64,000 bases of DNA, taken from NCBI GenBank assembly GCA_950054255.1, contig CATLOR010000001.1, forward strand, positions 248,001 to 312,000, read 5' to 3'. Each line of letters begins with the position of its first letter. The stretch's first letter is position 1. A model generated the notes under the pieces. The model saw only the letters and a list, made by a program, of their open reading frames with translations, did not search any database and had not been told where the DNA came from. The stretch is from an uncultured Rickettsiales bacterium (lineage in GTDB: Bacteria; Pseudomonadota; Alphaproteobacteria; Micavibrionales; GCA-2720935). Shown in pieces: positions 48,155 through 57,051 of this stretch. The translations under genes were made by a program, and so were the position numbers.

Positions 48155-49480
48155 TTGGGCATGAAAAATAAACAAATGACCTTTGAAATTCTCCCTTGGG
48201 ACTATGATGATAAAACATCAAGGCTCATTTTTTCCTATGAATGTTCAGTTTATGGTCATTTTACTGAACAATTTATTTTCCCACAGATAAAACATGATAT
48301 TACAAAAGCAGTCCCCTATCTAAACCTCTTAAGTTGGCTTGTTGGCTTAAGCTATTATAAAGCGGCTGCCGCCCCCACTATTATAGGCCCTTTATACACC
48401 GATCATTTTAAAGAGGCGATTAAAAGCTTTTACCAAAAAGGATTAGGAGAGTTTTTTATCCGTAATGAGCTAAGCTATCCTTACAAGCAAGATTTTACCT
48501 TTTCTTCTATTGAAAAAACAGCTCCTATAACGACATCAACAACGCTTTCAAAAAAAGCCCTATGCGCATTTGGAGGAGGGAAAGATTCTTATACAGCATT
48601 ACACCTCCTTAAAAAGGCCAATATAGAAACAGATTTCCTATCTGTGATAAGTTCAACACGTATTGAAAAAACATTACAAGACTCAAGCCTTGCCCCTCTT
48701 TCATTTATTCATCGTGTTTTGGACCCAAAAATTATTGATGTTAATAAACAAGGCGCTCTTAATGGACATATCCCAATTACAGCTATTTTATCTGTTCTCT
48801 TTGCTGTTTATGCTGTTTTAAACGACTATACATATATTGTGTTTGCAAATGAGCATAGTGCAAGCGAAGCAACAATTGATATTAACGGATTAACCGCCAA
48901 CCACCAATATAGTAAAAGTTATGAAGCCGAACAAATATTGAGAAAATGTTTTGACGTCGTAGAAGAGCATCCTATTTATTTTTCTATCTTACGCCCCTTT
49001 TCAGAAATTTATATTGCTTCTTTATTTTCACAATTCAAGGACGCTCACCCTCTATTTTTAAGCTGTAATAAGAATTTTCAGATCACACAATCTACGCACC
49101 AATCAAGATGGTGTCATACGTGCCCTAAATGTGCTTTTGTTTTTCTAATCCTTGCCCCTTTTTTAAAAAAAGAAGCTTTGTTTAATATTTTTAATCACTC
49201 GCTCTTAAATGATCCGAAGATGATTGATATATATAAAGAGCTTCTAGGGTTAAGTGATAAAAAACCATGGGAGTGTATTGGAACGATTTCTGAATGTCGC
49301 GCGGTTTTTTACCATTTATCACACCATGCTGATTGGAAAGATCATCATATTATCCAAGAATTACTGCCCGAGATTTTGAAACATGAATCTGCATCAAACC
49401 TTATAAAAAGCTTTCAAGATCACTTAGATTTTAGAGGCCCTCATTTTATTCCAGAGGAGATTTACACCCATGTCTCCTAA
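48155..49480 (+). CDS. murL: MurL-like UDP-MurNAc-L-Ala-L-Glu epimerase
   Basis: KKALCAFGGGKDSYTALHLLKKANIETDFLSV, FANEHSASEATIDINGLTANHQYSKS; adjacent to MurD-like ligase. Confidence 0.85.
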   Translation: MGMKNKQMTFEILPWDYDDKTSRLIFSYECSVYGHFTEQFIFPQIKHDITKAVPYLNLLSWLVGLSYYKAAAAPTIIGPLYTDHFKEAIKSFYQKGLGEFFIRNELSYPYKQDFTFSSIEKTAPITTSTTLSKKALCAFGGGKDSYTALHLLKKANIETDFLSVISSTRIEKTLQDSSLAPLSFIHRVLDPKIIDVNKQGALNGHIPITAILSVLFAVYAVLNDYTYIVFANEHSASEATIDINGLTANHQYSKSYEAEQILRKCFDVVEEHPIYFSILRPFSEIYIASLFSQFKDAHPLFLSCNKNFQITQSTHQSRWCHTCPKCAFVFLILAPFLKKEALFNIFNHSLLNDPKMIDIYKELLGLSDKKPWECIGTISECRAVFYHLSHHADWKDHHIIQELLPEILKHESASNLIKSFQDHLDFRGPHFIPEEIYTHVS

Positions 49481-50675
49481 AACAATTTATATTCATGGTT
49501 ACGGTGTAGAAGGGCAAGCAAGTGCGCGCCATTTTAAACATAAATACCCTGATGCAAGTCTGGTTATTATTGATCAAAGCAAAATCACAACACCTCACCG
49601 ATATTTAAACGAAGAAAATGCTCTTAAACATTTTGAAAACACACATCTTGCTAAAGAGCCTATTTTATTTATACGATCAGCAGGTATTCCTCCACACAAT
49701 AAAGTCATCGCATGGCTTGATGACCATGAGATAAAACATCAAACAGCGCTCTCTTATTGGTTGGGTCATGAAGCCCCGAAAAATACGATCACCGTTACAG
49801 GATCAAAAGGGAAAAGCTCTATCAGTTCTTTAATAGCACATCTTTTAAAGGCTAAATTGATAGGCAATATTGGGATTAGTCCTTTTGATATAAAGTGGTA
49901 CACAGATGATATTGCTGTGATTGAAGCTTCTTCTTACCAGCTTCATGATTTACAATACCCCAGCAAATTCCACTTTATTTCAAATATTTATAAAGAGCAC
50001 ACAGATTGGCATGGGTCACCCGATCTATATAAAGATGCCAAATACAGGCCCTTTACACTCGGATCAAAAGGGCTCACAGAAATAGCATTACAAGATGTGA
50101 TCCATAACTTCCCCGACCTTGACCCAACGCTTGATAGAAACGAGCCTTTTTATACAAATTTAAGAACGGCGCTTGCTTGTATCAAAACAACAGGCTTATG
50201 TGATTTTGAACAGCTTCTAGCAAATTTACCCACATTATTAGAAGGCTACACATCCCTTCCTCATCGCCAAGAAATCATCGCCGTTATAAAGGGGATCACG
50301 TGGATGGATGATGCTTTAGCAACTATTCCAGAGGCAACATTACTGGCCTTAAAAGGAGTATCCCCTTGTTATCCACACATTCATCTCCTTATTGGAGGTA
50401 AAGACCGAGGGCAAGATTACACCCTTTTCTTAAAAGACCTCTCAAGGTTTAAAAATGTTTCTCTTTATGCTTTTGCTGATGTAAAAAATCGTCTTATTGA
50501 TCAAAAAACAATTATATGTGATGATTTTAAAGATGCGATCTTAAAAGCAAAACGCACAGCACAAAAAGGAGATTTGATTTTATTTTCTCCTGCAGCCGCA
50601 AGTGAACACCCTTTTCAAAATTATAAAGAACGCGCCACTCTTTTTAAAAAGTATGCTGAACAGGAAAAGATATGA
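49470..50675 (+). CDS. murD2: MurD2-like UDP-MurNAc-L-Ala--L-Glu ligase
   Basis: Mur ligase ATP motif TVTGSKGKSSISSLIAHLL; IEASSYQLHDL; HTDWHGSPDLYKDAKYRPF; IGGKDRGQDY. Confidence 0.85.
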   Translation: MSPKTIYIHGYGVEGQASARHFKHKYPDASLVIIDQSKITTPHRYLNEENALKHFENTHLAKEPILFIRSAGIPPHNKVIAWLDDHEIKHQTALSYWLGHEAPKNTITVTGSKGKSSISSLIAHLLKAKLIGNIGISPFDIKWYTDDIAVIEASSYQLHDLQYPSKFHFISNIYKEHTDWHGSPDLYKDAKYRPFTLGSKGLTEIALQDVIHNFPDLDPTLDRNEPFYTNLRTALACIKTTGLCDFEQLLANLPTLLEGYTSLPHRQEIIAVIKGITWMDDALATIPEATLLALKGVSPCYPHIHLLIGGKDRGQDYTLFLKDLSRFKNVSLYAFADVKNRLIDQKTIICDDFKDAILKAKRTAQKGDLILFSPAAASEHPFQNYKERATLFKKYAEQEKI

Positions 50676-51328
50676 TTGATAAAAAAGCGTTAATAGACTC
50701 TCTGGTTATTATTCACCCAGAATCAAGTCCCGCCATCATAATTGATATGCCTTATTGTGATGCAACACATCCGGAAAATGTTTTTGGAATGGCGCTATAT
50801 AAAGAAGACGCTCCTTTTGTTTTAACAGAAAAGCTTGCTGAAATTGTGTTAGATGTTGCTTATGCACTCCATGAAGAGAAAGGCTGGTATCTCTGTTTGA
50901 AAGATGGTTTACGCCCAACAGAATCTCAAGCGCTTATGAATCAATCTCCTCTTGTTCAAAAAAACCCTCACTGGGCTAATGTGTTGATCTCACAACCAGG
51001 TCAAGGCGCGCATCCGAGGGGGTGTGCTGTAGATGTAACGCTTTTAGATGAACATAAAAAAATAATCGATATGGGCACAGTTTTTGATTATTTTTCTACA
51101 GATTTAGACAATAACCCTGCTGCGCGTGATTACAAAAACCTAAGTTCTGATATATTGGAAAAACGCGCTTATTTAACACATCTTTTTGAAACTAGCGCAA
51201 AAGAATTAGAACTCCCTATATTTCCACTTCCTTCTGAATGGTGGGATTATCGTTTTCCGCTTGATCAATACAAAGATTTTCCAGCGCTCAGTAATGATGA
51301 TCTGCCTAATGAATATAAGTTGCTTTAA
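50672..51328 (+). CDS. D-alanyl-D-alanine dipeptidase (VanX/DdpX-like, peptidase M15D)
   Basis: LKDGLRPTESQALM...GAHPRGCAVDVTLLDEHKKIIDMGTVFDYFS...EWWDYRF; overlaps murD2 stop. Confidence 0.88.
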   Translation: MIDKKALIDSLVIIHPESSPAIIIDMPYCDATHPENVFGMALYKEDAPFVLTEKLAEIVLDVAYALHEEKGWYLCLKDGLRPTESQALMNQSPLVQKNPHWANVLISQPGQGAHPRGCAVDVTLLDEHKKIIDMGTVFDYFSTDLDNNPAARDYKNLSSDILEKRAYLTHLFETSAKELELPIFPLPSEWWDYRFPLDQYKDFPALSNDDLPNEYKLL

Positions 51329-51331
51329 CTC

Positions 51332-51697
51332 TTATTTCTCAGCCTCTAAAACCATCATCTCATTGCGTGCATGTGTTTTAATTTCATCTAACTTCATGCG
51401 AAGCTCTTCATCTTTAATCTCAATGCCTGCACTTAATAAATCACCATAGACTTTAGTGAGCACATCATCAAAGCCTGGCTCAGCAAAATCAGCATCAATC
51501 ACCTGATCAATATAACTTGCTTTTTCAGCTGTACCAAAACCAATTACATCCGCAACCCACGAGGCAAATAAACGCGTTGTTAGAACTTGAAGCCTAAAAC
51601 GGAATTGTTCATCTTGTCTAATTTTTTCAGAAATAATTTTTTCACGATTTTCTAAATCCACCATCGGGGTAAACTTCTCCTTGACTTGTTGCGTCAC
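51332..51697 (-). CDS. DUF1476 / zeta-type inhibitor of F1Fo-ATPase
   Basis: VDLENREKIISEKIRQDEQFRFRLQVLTTRLFASWVADVIG; next to purC. Confidence 0.85.
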   Translation of the reverse strand: MTQQVKEKFTPMVDLENREKIISEKIRQDEQFRFRLQVLTTRLFASWVADVIGFGTAEKASYIDQVIDADFAEPGFDDVLTKVYGDLLSAGIEIKDEELRMKLDEIKTHARNEMMVLEAEK

Positions 51698-51753
51698 TTA
51701 TTTAGATTCGTACTTACTTAAAATACATTCTTATATTAGAGGGGCTTTCACGC

Positions 51754-52593
51754 ATGATCAAAGGAAAAATTGTCTATGAGGGACGTTCAAAGATTTTTTA
51801 TGAAAGCTCTGAAGAAGGAATCTTAATTCAGCACTTTAAAGACAATATGCGTTGGCTCAGCCAAAAAAAGAAAGAAGACAGCAACCCCGTCATCTTTGGT
51901 AAAGGTGTTTTAAACAATCGTATTTCTGCTTATTTAATGACTCAACTAGACGAAATTGGTCTACCAACACACTTTATTAAAGCCATCAATATGCGCGAAC
52001 AGCTTATTTGGGATATTCAAATGCTTCCTTTCCAAATTGTTGTCCGTAACTTGGCTAGTAAAGAAATGGAAAAACGATTTGGAGTTGAAGAAGGGGCGCA
52101 TCTACCACGCTCAATTGTTGAATTTCAGCTCAAAAATGAAAAGCTTACTTTTCCAACAATTAGTGATGAACATATCATTACTTTTGGTTGGGCGGATCAA
52201 GAAGAATTAGAAGATATTTATCATATGGCTTTACGCGTCAATGACTTCTTAACAGGCTTATTTCTTGGACTTGGCTTAAAATTGGCTGATGTCACTTTAG
52301 AATTTGGGCGTATTTATTTCCAAGGCGAGCCTTTCATTATTTTAGGAGATGAAATCTGTCCTGATAATTGTCGTTTATGGCGTTTGGATGATAAAAAAGA
52401 ACTTCCTAAAGAAAATATAGGGAAAGACCTCAACCGAGATATCAAAAACTATCAAGAAATTGCCCGTTTACTAGGGCTCTTACCTGAGGGGACATTAACG
52501 CCTGATACAAAAGTTTCAACAGAATTGCTTGATAAATTAAAAACCGCAAATGAAGGTCAAATGCCCATCAAGCCTGGGCCTTATAAACGTTAA
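51754..52593 (+). CDS. purC: Phosphoribosylaminoimidazole-succinocarboxamide synthase
   Basis: KGKIVYEGRSKIFYESSEEGILIQHFKD; VVRNLASKEMEKRFGVEEGAHLPRSIVEFQLKN; FIILGDEICPDNCRLW. Confidence 0.95.
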   Translation: MIKGKIVYEGRSKIFYESSEEGILIQHFKDNMRWLSQKKKEDSNPVIFGKGVLNNRISAYLMTQLDEIGLPTHFIKAINMREQLIWDIQMLPFQIVVRNLASKEMEKRFGVEEGAHLPRSIVEFQLKNEKLTFPTISDEHIITFGWADQEELEDIYHMALRVNDFLTGLFLGLGLKLADVTLEFGRIYFQGEPFIILGDEICPDNCRLWRLDDKKELPKENIGKDLNRDIKNYQEIARLLGLLPEGTLTPDTKVSTELLDKLKTANEGQMPIKPGPYKR

Positions 52594-52595
52594 GC

Positions 52596-53345
52596 CTAGC
52601 CTTCAAATTGTTCACGCAAAATACGTTCTTCTAAATTACGCTCTGGATCATATAAAAGGGTGAAGCTCGTTTCGTTATCTTGCTCTACTTCTATGCGTGA
52701 GATATAGCCAATTTCACGATCATCCGCTGCGGCCTGAACTGGGCGCGTTTCATGTTTTAACACATCAATAGCAATACGCGCCGTATGTGAGATAAGCGCT
52801 CCACGCCAGCGTCTTGGTCTAAAAGGGGAAAGAGGTGTTAAAGCAAGCACATTTGATCCAAGAGGAATAATCGGTCCATGCGCTGATAAATTATAAGCTG
52901 TGCTACCCGCAGGCGTTGCCACCAAAATACCATCACAAACAAGCTCTTCTAAACGCGCTTTACCATCAATTTCAATTCTTAATTTTGCTGCTTGAGGGGA
53001 TCCGCGTAAAATCGACATATCATTAATTGCAACTTCTTCGACAATATCGCCATCAATTGTATGAGCTTTTATTTTTAAGGGGTGAAGTGTCGCACTTGAC
53101 GCTTTTTTCAAACGCGCTTCTAATTCTTCTGTTGAAAATTCATTTAATAAAAACCCTAATGTGCCACGATGCATACCAAAAATCGGTTTTTTATAAACGC
53201 GTAGCATCTTCAGCAAAAATCCATCACCACCAAGTGTGACAATTACATCCGCCTCTTCAGGGGGGACAGAGGGGCAAGCTGCTTTCAAAAGTTCAGCTGC
53301 TTCAACGGCTTTGTTATTACGCGCGGCTAAGATTGCTATTTTCAT
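52596..53345 (-). CDS. nadK: NAD kinase
   Basis: DVIVTLGGDGFLLKMLR, GTLGFLLNEF, CDGILVATPAGSTAYNLSAHGPI. Confidence 0.95.
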   Translation of the reverse strand: MKIAILAARNNKAVEAAELLKAACPSVPPEEADVIVTLGGDGFLLKMLRVYKKPIFGMHRGTLGFLLNEFSTEELEARLKKASSATLHPLKIKAHTIDGDIVEEVAINDMSILRGSPQAAKLRIEIDGKARLEELVCDGILVATPAGSTAYNLSAHGPIIPLGSNVLALTPLSPFRPRRWRGALISHTARIAIDVLKHETRPVQAAADDREIGYISRIEVEQDNETSFTLLYDPERNLEERILREQFEG

Positions 53346-53364
53346 ACGGCTCTTTATATTCCTT

Positions 53365-53955
53365 TTAAAAATCCAGATAGGATTTTACCACATCCATATT
53401 AACATCTTGGAAAGAAGGGTTCATCTCAACGGTTTTTAACATCATGTTCCATGAACAAAGACTATGCAGCATAATTTCTTTTTCTTCTAACATCTCTGCT
53501 ACTTCTGGGCGCCCATAATTAAAGACCACAAAAGCATCATTACAAATTGCACCGGCTTGTCTTAACACATCAACAAAAGCAGTTGAGCTTGTGCCGTGAT
53601 TACACAGATCTTCAACTAAAAGAACCTTTTGTCCTGCTTGTAAAACCCCTTCAATTTGGTTCATTTTGCCAAAGCCTTTTGGTTTTTTACGCACATAAAT
53701 CATGGGCTTACCCAAGACCTGAGCCAAAAAGGCCGCAAAAGGAATACCCGCCGTTTCACCACCTGCAATAACATCAATATCAAGTGTTTTGATATGTTCG
53801 GCGGCGAGTTGGATGATTTTCTCGCGCTGCACAGGATATGAGATCAACCGTCTAATATCCACATAAACAGGACCTTGTTTGCCTGATGTATAGGTGAAAA
53901 GCTCTGTTGTGTTAATCGCCACCGCATCACACTCTAATAAGGCTTGTCCGATCAT
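53365..53955 (-). CDS. pyrE: Orotate phosphoribosyltransferase
   Basis: FTYTSGKQGPVYVDIRRLISYP, VIAGGETAGIPFAAFLA, KVLLVEDLCNHGTSS. Confidence 0.93.
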   Translation of the reverse strand: MIGQALLECDAVAINTTELFTYTSGKQGPVYVDIRRLISYPVQREKIIQLAAEHIKTLDIDVIAGGETAGIPFAAFLAQVLGKPMIYVRKKPKGFGKMNQIEGVLQAGQKVLLVEDLCNHGTSSTAFVDVLRQAGAICNDAFVVFNYGRPEVAEMLEEKEIMLHSLCSWNMMLKTVEMNPSFQDVNMDVVKSYLDF

Positions 53956-53958
53956 CTC

Positions 53959-54270
53959 TTAATCCTCCAATAAGCTTGAGAGTTTCAACGCATAACCCAT
54001 TTTGCCTTTTACTTTTAACTTACCCATCATAAAAGACATGGTTGGGTCCAATGTCCCATTAATCAGTTTTTCTAAATTCTCTTCGCTTAAAATAATCGTT
54101 GTTTCATATTCGCCCTCATCTGAGTCAACCACTTCAATCGCTGGGGGTGCTTGGCGTCCATCAAGATAAATAAATTGCTCATCTTCTAAACTAACCAAAA
54201 TACGCGCATTCAGAGGTGGTGCAAATTTTAGTTTTTCTTGCATTTGTGAGATCAAAGAATCAAGTGACAT
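53959..54270 (-). CDS. SCP2 sterol-binding domain protein
   Basis: TTIILSEENLEKLINGTLDPTMSFMMGKLKVKGKMGYALKLSSLL. Confidence 0.9.
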   Translation of the reverse strand: MSLDSLISQMQEKLKFAPPLNARILVSLEDEQFIYLDGRQAPPAIEVVDSDEGEYETTIILSEENLEKLINGTLDPTMSFMMGKLKVKGKMGYALKLSSLLED

Positions 54271-54405
54271 GATAAAAACTCCTTAGAAAAAATATACAGC
54301 TACACTGTAACGCGAAATCGTTTAAATCTCTAGTTCGAATTTAGAATTGACATATAAAAGCAGAATATTATAGTTGAACAATAAACACATATTTACGAAG
54401 GCATT

Positions 54406-54762
54406 ATGAACCTAGATCAAGACCCTATTTTAACATACAGCGAAACAACATTAAATTTTAAAACATTCATTCATAAGTCAACATTATCTGTATTTAAAAT
54501 GGAGCAAGCTGATGGCTCAAATAGTTTTAGCTTCAATTTTAGCTCTTACGGTTTTTCCTTTAAAGGATTGAAATTATCCCAGCGCGCCCATATTCAACAA
54601 GAATTTAATGGAAATGTTCTCCCTGTTGGTCTTGCAGACCTTATGGAACACCGCCTTGGTGCTAAGGCCACCGAAAGCCTCTTAAAAGACCTATCACAAG
54701 ATGATATTGCTTTAACCTGCCCCAAAAGAGATAAGCGTTTTGGTGGTTGGTTATATTATTAA
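54406..54762 (+). CDS. Hypothetical protein
   Basis: 118-aa ORF. Confidence 0.5.
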   Translation: MNLDQDPILTYSETTLNFKTFIHKSTLSVFKMEQADGSNSFSFNFSSYGFSFKGLKLSQRAHIQQEFNGNVLPVGLADLMEHRLGAKATESLLKDLSQDDIALTCPKRDKRFGGWLYY

Positions 54763-56555
54763 AAAGCACTCTCGTCTAAAGCCATAAGGGTTTCTTTACC
54801 CGCCATGACTTTTTTGAAATAGCTATCTGCCTCGGGTAATATGCGGGCGAAAAAGAATTTTGCTGTCTTGATTTTACTTTCATAAAATTCTTTGGGTAAA
54901 TCACCGCCATTTTCAAGTTTATCTTGAGCCACAACAACCATTTGCAACCAACAATACGCCATGACGTTCAGTGCAAAAAGATTCAAATAATCCATAGAAG
55001 CAGCCCCAGCCTCTTCTTTATCTTTTAATCCTAATAAAGCTGTGTTCGCGGTGGCTTGTTGCAATTTTGCTAATGTTTTTGCAAATGGGAAAACAAACTC
55101 TGCTAGCTCAGTATTTGATTGGTGTTTTTCAATAAAGTCACCAGCAGGATGGAAGAAACGACGCAATAATCGTCCCATATTTTGTCCCATCTTACGCCCT
55201 ACAAGATCAAGTGCCTGGATCCCATTTGTGCCTTCATAAATTTGAGCAATACGAGCATCACGGGCAAATTGCTCAACCCCATACTCAGCAATATAGCCAT
55301 GTCCGCCATATGTTTGCATCGCTAAGTTTGCGGCCTCAAACCCTTTATCTGTTAGATAAGATTTAATAATAGGTGTTAAAAGAGAAACCAAATCATCACT
55401 TTCTTGTCTAGAAGACTCATCGCCTTCTTTATGAGTACGGTCAATATGGTACCCACACCAATAGGCAAGCATTCTTGCTCCTTCATTAAAAGACTTCATC
55501 GTCAATAACATACGACGTACATCTGGATGATGAATAATACTATCAGCTGGTTTATCAGGTTGCTTTGTCCCAGATAAAGAACGCCCTTGTAAGCGGTCTT
55601 TCGCATAAGCTACGGCGTTTTGATACGCAACTTCACCAATCCCTAATCCTTGCATCCCTACCGCTAAGCGCGCCGCATTCATCATGGTAAACATTGCTTT
55701 TAAGCCTTTATGTGGTTGACCAACAAGCCATCCCTTAGCTTCTTCGAAATTCATTACACAAGTTGAGTTAGCATGGATCCCCATTTTATGTTCGATCGAG
55801 CCACACGCAACGCCGTTACGCTCTCCTAATGAACCATCTTCTTTAACTAAAAACTTCGGCACAACAAATAGAGAAATCCCTCTTGTGCCTTCTGGGGCAT
55901 CAGGAAGTTTCGCAAGCACTAAGTGAATAATATTTTCTGTGAGATCATGTTCTCCTGCAGAAATAAAAATTTTGGTGCCTGTAACATTATAAGATCCATC
56001 CTCATTTGGAATGGCTTTTGTTTTAATCAACCCTAAATCCGTCCCACAATGAGGCTCTGTTAGATTCATGGTTCCAGACCAAACACCCTCAACCATTTTT
56101 GGCAAATATGTGTTTTTTAAATCATCGCTGCCATGTAAATGAAGAGCATCATACGCACCGTGCGATAGTCCTGGATACATTCCAAATGAGAAATTAGCAG
56201 AACAAATAATTTCTTGCATCACCGTCATCAAGACATGAGGCAGCCCTTGCCCGCCATAATTAGGATCAGCAGACATGCCCGTCCAGCCATTTTCAATATA
56301 TTGCTGATATGCTTCTTTGAATCCTTTTGGTGTTGTGACCGCCCCATCTTCGTGCCATGTGCACCCTTCTTGATCGCCACTTAAATTTAAAGGTTGAAGA
56401 ACTTCTTCACACAAACGTGCGCCTTCTTCTAGGACGGCATCAACCAAGTCACGCGTCGCTTCCTCATAGCCTTCGTATTCGCTGAGCTTCTCAACCCCGA
56501 TCACATCATGCAAAACGAACTTAATATCATCCATTGGTGCTTTATAAATAGGCAT
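54759..56555 (-). CDS. Acyl-CoA dehydrogenase
   Basis: MNLTEPHCGTDLGLIKTKA, ISAGEHDLTENIIHLVLAK, MQTYGGHGYIAEYGVEQFARDARIAQIYEGTNGIQALDLVGRK; start at MPIYKAPMDD. Confidence 0.95.
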   Translation of the reverse strand: MPIYKAPMDDIKFVLHDVIGVEKLSEYEGYEEATRDLVDAVLEEGARLCEEVLQPLNLSGDQEGCTWHEDGAVTTPKGFKEAYQQYIENGWTGMSADPNYGGQGLPHVLMTVMQEIICSANFSFGMYPGLSHGAYDALHLHGSDDLKNTYLPKMVEGVWSGTMNLTEPHCGTDLGLIKTKAIPNEDGSYNVTGTKIFISAGEHDLTENIIHLVLAKLPDAPEGTRGISLFVVPKFLVKEDGSLGERNGVACGSIEHKMGIHANSTCVMNFEEAKGWLVGQPHKGLKAMFTMMNAARLAVGMQGLGIGEVAYQNAVAYAKDRLQGRSLSGTKQPDKPADSIIHHPDVRRMLLTMKSFNEGARMLAYWCGYHIDRTHKEGDESSRQESDDLVSLLTPIIKSYLTDKGFEAANLAMQTYGGHGYIAEYGVEQFARDARIAQIYEGTNGIQALDLVGRKMGQNMGRLLRRFFHPAGDFIEKHQSNTELAEFVFPFAKTLAKLQQATANTALLGLKDKEEAGAASMDYLNLFALNVMAYCWLQMVVVAQDKLENGGDLPKEFYESKIKTAKFFFARILPEADSYFKKVMAGKETLMALDESAF

Positions 56556-56557
56556 TG

Positions 56558-57040
56558 TTATACACTCCCTTTTTCTAATAAGACTTCTGTCGAAGATGAA
56601 CCAAATATAGATTCTCCATAAATAAGTAAAACAACTCCTGCTGTGATTAAAATCATTGCAATCATGGTCCACCAATTAAAATAATTTACTTGAAACAACA
56701 CATACATAAAAATCATTGTAAACATCGGATACGATATCTCACCGATTGCCGCATATGTAGAATGTACATGATAGGTTGCAAAATTTGTCGCAAGTGCTGC
56801 GATTTGCGCTGACGCCAAAGCCACAATAAAAACTATTAAGGCCTCCTTCCCCTTTAAGGGAGAAAAATCGATTGGTTGCTGCGAAAACTTAGCCACGGGA
56901 TAAGCTATTAAAATACTTACAATGCCTCCCGCCACCATATATGTAGCCACAGAGACATGTGCCAAAGAGCGCTCAAAAGTCGCATAACACAGCCCCCAAA
57001 AAATAGCAGAAACAAGCGGTAAAAGATAAATAAAACTCAT
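56558..57040 (-). CDS. Small DMT/EamA-like membrane protein
   Basis: 160 aa, ~5 hydrophobic segments. Confidence 0.65.
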   Translation of the reverse strand: MSFIYLLPLVSAIFWGLCYATFERSLAHVSVATYMVAGGIVSILIAYPVAKFSQQPIDFSPLKGKEALIVFIVALASAQIAALATNFATYHVHSTYAAIGEISYPMFTMIFMYVLFQVNYFNWWTMIAMILITAGVVLLIYGESIFGSSSTEVLLEKGSV

Positions 57041-57051
57041 CTATACATCCC

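Noticed and set aside
54759-56675. 638-aa version of the acyl-CoA dehydrogenase from the track
   Set aside because: First 40 residues overlap the upstream EamA-like gene and look non-native; start at MPIYKAPMDD (56555) preferred
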